Assembly (NCBI RefSeq): GCF_009709675.1
Contig: NZ_WMLB01000033.1
Span: 186,001 to 250,000, forward strand
Length of the DNA stretch: 64,000 nt
Direction of reading: 5' to 3'
From: Agromyces bracchium
GTDB taxonomy: Bacteria > Actinomycetota > Actinomycetes > Actinomycetales > Microbacteriaceae
Notes under the pieces: generated by a model
What the model was told of the DNA's origin: nothing
The model's input: only the letters and a program-made list of their open reading frames with translations
Databases searched by the model: none
In this document: positions 62,369 through 64,000 of the stretch, piece by piece
Layout of the letters: each line of letters begins with the position of its first letter
Numbering within the stretch: position 1 is the stretch's first letter
Program-made: the position numbers and the translations under genes

Positions 62369-62719
62369 ATGTCGCCGCACAACCCGCACGCCGCCGCCGA
62401 GTCCCGCACGGGCCTCGCGATGGGCATGCGCGGCTGCGTCGAGGGCGAGTCCTGCTCGAGCGACCGGCCTGGCCACGGGCTGCACCCGATGCAGGACCGC
62501 CTCTCGCGGATCGTCGCGAGCCGGTGGACCGACGCGGTCGTGGTCGCGACGGCGTCCGACGGGTTCGTCGAGCTCGTCGACCTCGAGGGCGGCGCGCACC
62601 GCGTGTGGAATCACGGCGCCCTCACCGGGCGGCTCGCGGCCGGCGACCCGGTCGCGCTGCACCCCGTGTACGGCGTGCTCGCCCGCGGCGACGACCGCTA
62701 CAGCGTCGCGGCCGTCTGA
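62369..62719 (+). CDS. Small conserved hypothetical protein (116 aa)
   Basis: ATG after GAGGAGCAC. Residues 1-40 hold Cys and His (GCVEGESCSSDRPGHGLHP); residues 45-116 look like a small beta barrel (IVASRWTDAVVVATASDGFVELVDLEGGAHRVWNHG, AAGDPVALHPVYGVLARGDDRYSVA), perhaps an OB or SH3-like fold. No family recognised. Divergent from psuG, convergent with the copper-storage-type gene. Confidence 0.72.
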   Translation: MSPHNPHAAAESRTGLAMGMRGCVEGESCSSDRPGHGLHPMQDRLSRIVASRWTDAVVVATASDGFVELVDLEGGAHRVWNHGALTGRLAAGDPVALHPVYGVLARGDDRYSVAAV

Positions 62720-62801
62720 CCCGCCCGTCCGATCCACGCGCCGCCACCCCGGGCGCACGCGACGCGGCCGCCCGGGCCGCGTCGACGTGATGGAGTGCGC
62801 G

Positions 62802-63227
62802 TCAGCTCGCCGGCATCATCCCCTTCATCGCGCCCATCATCTTCTCCATGGCCATGACCGCCTGGTCGCACGCCATGGCGCACATGCGGCAGTGCTCGCT
62901 CATCTCGGCGTGCATCATGCACTCGGCCGAGCACGCGCGGCACATCATGACGCAGGTCTCCATCATCGACATCATGACCTGCATGTCATAGCCGGTGGTG
63001 CGGAGCATCATCCGCATCATCGTGTCGCACACGTCGGCGCAGTTCGCGCACATCGCGGCGCACCGGCCCATGCCCTCGCCCGCGTCGGCGTCGGCGCACA
63101 TGATGCACGCCTGCATGCACGCGGAGAGGGCCTCCATACACTCCTGCATCATCGACATGTCCATGTCCTTCATGGGCATGTCCGACGCCGACATGGCGCC
63201 CTTCATCATGTCCATCGTCATGTTCAT
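62802..63227 (-). CDS. csp: Four-helix copper-storage-type protein (Csp/DUF326), Met-rich N-terminus
   Basis: 141 residues from ATG 63227 (GAGGTGCGGG upstream). The body has 15 cysteines in CxxxC and CxxC patterns along predicted helices (ECMEALSACMQACIMC, GRCAAMCANCADVCDTMM, METCVMMCRACSAECMMH, EHCRMCAMACDQ). That is the pattern of cytosolic Csp3-type copper storage proteins, which bind many Cu(I) ions inside a four-helix bundle. Odd feature: the first 27 residues carry 12 methionines (MNMTMDMM, MPMKDMDMSMM), a likely extra Cu(I)-binding segment. No signal peptide, so cytoplasmic. It may serve copper homeostasis and supply for the amine oxidase. Confidence 0.88.
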   Translation of the reverse strand: MNMTMDMMKGAMSASDMPMKDMDMSMMQECMEALSACMQACIMCADADAGEGMGRCAAMCANCADVCDTMMRMMLRTTGYDMQVMMSMMETCVMMCRACSAECMMHAEMSEHCRMCAMACDQAVMAMEKMMGAMKGMMPAS

Positions 63228-63361
63228 CCCGCACCTCGCCGTCTCCGGGGCGCCGGGTGTCGGTGCAGCCGGCGTTTGCGGCCCGGCGACCCTCTCGAGC
63301 CGAATGCTACGCCGCGGGCCGCGTGGCGAGAAGGGGGTCGAGCCGACCGTCACGAGCACGA

Positions 63362-63411
63362 AACGGGGCGGATGCCGCGGGGCTCGTCGAGCCCGTGGCA
63401 TCCGCCCCGTT
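63362..63411. terminator. Terminator built on the GCGGATGCC word
   Basis: 15-bp arms AACGGGGCGGATGCC (63362-63376) and complement (63397-63411) enclosing a second stem GGCTCG/CGAGCC. It is downstream of the transporter gene on the minus strand. Confidence 0.85.
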
Positions 63412-63433
63412 CGGTCGTTGCGCCGGGCCGTCG

Positions 63434-64000
63434 CTAGAGCGACGCGGCCTCGGCCTCGCCCTCGGCGAGCCGACCGTCGGCCGACACGCCGGCGGCCTCG
63501 TAGTCGACGTCCTTCGTCTCCGTCGAGACGAGGAGCGCCACGAGGGTCAGCACGCCCATCGCGGAGAGGTAGATGCCCACCGGCCACGGCTCGCCGCCGG
63601 CCGCCGCCCACAGGGCGACCGCGATGAGCGGTGCGACGGCGGCGCCGAGGATCGAGGCGACGTTGTACGCGATCGCCGATCCCGTGTACCGCACGTTGGT
63701 CGGGAACAGCTCGGGCAGCAGCGCGCCCATCGGACCGAACGTGGCGCCCATGAGCATGAACCCGAACACGAGGAAGGCCTGCGTGAGCGCGCCCGTGAAC
63801 TTCGGGTCGAGCTGCGGCAGCAGGAACAGGTTGAACGTGAGGCCGAACAGGATGATCGCCGAAGTGACCCAGATGAGCAGGCGCCGGCGGCCGATGGCGT
63901 CGGCGATCGGACCGGACAGCAGCGTGAAGACGCCGAAGAACACGACGCCGATGATCTGCATGGTCACGAAGTCGGCGTAGCCGAACCCGAGGCCCGGGTA
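63434..64000 (-). CDS. MHS-family major facilitator transporter (C-terminal part, partial)
   Basis: 189 codons, running off the window end; about helices 8 to 12 of a twelve-helix MFS protein. The loop LSGPIADAIGRRRLLIW is the second conserved MFS motif, and GPMGALLPELFPTNVRYTGSAIAYNVASILGAAVAPLIAV is characteristic of the metabolite:H+ symporter (ProP/ShiA/KgtP) group. The tail (ETKDVDYEAAGVSADGRLAEGEAEAASL) is soluble and acidic. Substrate cannot be set from this fragment; organic acids, osmolytes or shikimate-type compounds are typical. Confidence 0.9.
   Translation of the reverse strand, partial: YPGLGFGYADFVTMQIIGVVFFGVFTLLSGPIADAIGRRRLLIWVTSAIILFGLTFNLFLLPQLDPKFTGALTQAFLVFGFMLMGATFGPMGALLPELFPTNVRYTGSAIAYNVASILGAAVAPLIAVALWAAAGGEPWPVGIYLSAMGVLTLVALLVSTETKDVDYEAAGVSADGRLAEGEAEAASL

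Noticed and set aside
28735..63411. GCGGATGCC inverted pairs as insertion-sequence ends or REP elements with a transposase
   Set aside because: They vary in arm length and flanks, lie just after stop codons, have no target duplications and there is no transposase in the window; termination explains the placement.

Overview
The window is chromosomal DNA from a very high-G+C actinobacterium. Third codon positions are almost always G or C, GTG starts and 4-bp ATGA/GTGA gene overlaps are common, and the gene order topA-tmk-holB-lipoprotein hydrolase-tRNA-Thr is actinobacterial. The frequent word GCGGCATCCG/CGGATGCCGC, the ScfR/RamB regulator and the gene content suggest Microbacteriaceae, perhaps Agromyces or a relative; this placement is inference. 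I see no integrase, transposase, prophage, CRISPR array, rRNA or replication origin.

Layout. 1-6.3 kb: propionate (2-methylcitrate) divergon, with prpE (cut by the window edge) facing a GntR regulator and prpD-prpB-prpC; two copies of an 11-bp operator-like site lie between. 6.3-13.2 kb: housekeeping block (topA, tmk, holB, a Tap-like lipoprotein hydrolase, tRNA-Thr-CGT). 13.2-24.3 kb: a NarL-type two-component system facing a membrane protein, two tandem GDSL esterases, an oxidoreductase, an M20 peptidase carrying a hexanucleotide repeat, a PBP4-type DacB, nicotinamidase, an alpha/beta hydrolase and an AraC/FeaR-like regulator. 24.5-28.7 kb: APC permease and a copper amine oxidase. 28.8-34.1 kb: a membrane class III nucleotide cyclase, a rifampin ADP-ribosyltransferase (Arr), TetR, aldehyde dehydrogenase, MarR and a tiny membrane protein. 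34.4-37 kb: an overlapping cupin / FAD oxidoreductase / glycosyltransferase operon. 37.1-45.7 kb: homoprotocatechuate meta-cleavage (hpa) genes with a GntR regulator, two operator-like sites and a TPP enzyme. 46.4-55.1 kb: long-form GAPDH, thiolase, SDR, PadR with a HAAS-type membrane protein, and RamB/ScfR facing pckG. 55.3-64 kb: CHRD protein, small membrane proteins, 2H phosphoesterase, ABC exporter, pseudouridine catabolism (psuK, psuG), a Cys/Met-rich copper-storage-type protein and the end of an MHS-family transporter.

How it fits together. Amine oxidase, permease, aldehyde dehydrogenase and HpaD/E/G-like/H/I would form a nearly complete route from aromatic amines (tyramine, dopamine, phenylethylamine type) through aryl-acetaldehydes and (after ring hydroxylation) homoprotocatechuate to pyruvate and succinate semialdehyde. 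The ring hydroxylase HpaBC and a separate isomerase HpaF are not in the window. Propionate catabolism, RamB, PEP carboxykinase and GapB-type GAPDH supply the gluconeogenic side.

Notable patterns. (1) The word GCGGCATCC is strongly over-represented and recurs as inverted pairs in at least six intergenic hairpins. (2) At least eleven genes have a TANNNT -10 box 6-7 nt before the start codon, pointing to leaderless transcripts. (3) Paired operator-like sites mark both catabolic GntR regulons. (4) An FAH-domain protein is fused to an RraA/HMG-aldolase-like domain inside the hpa operon. (5) A four-unit inverted repeat lies between the thiolase and SDR genes.
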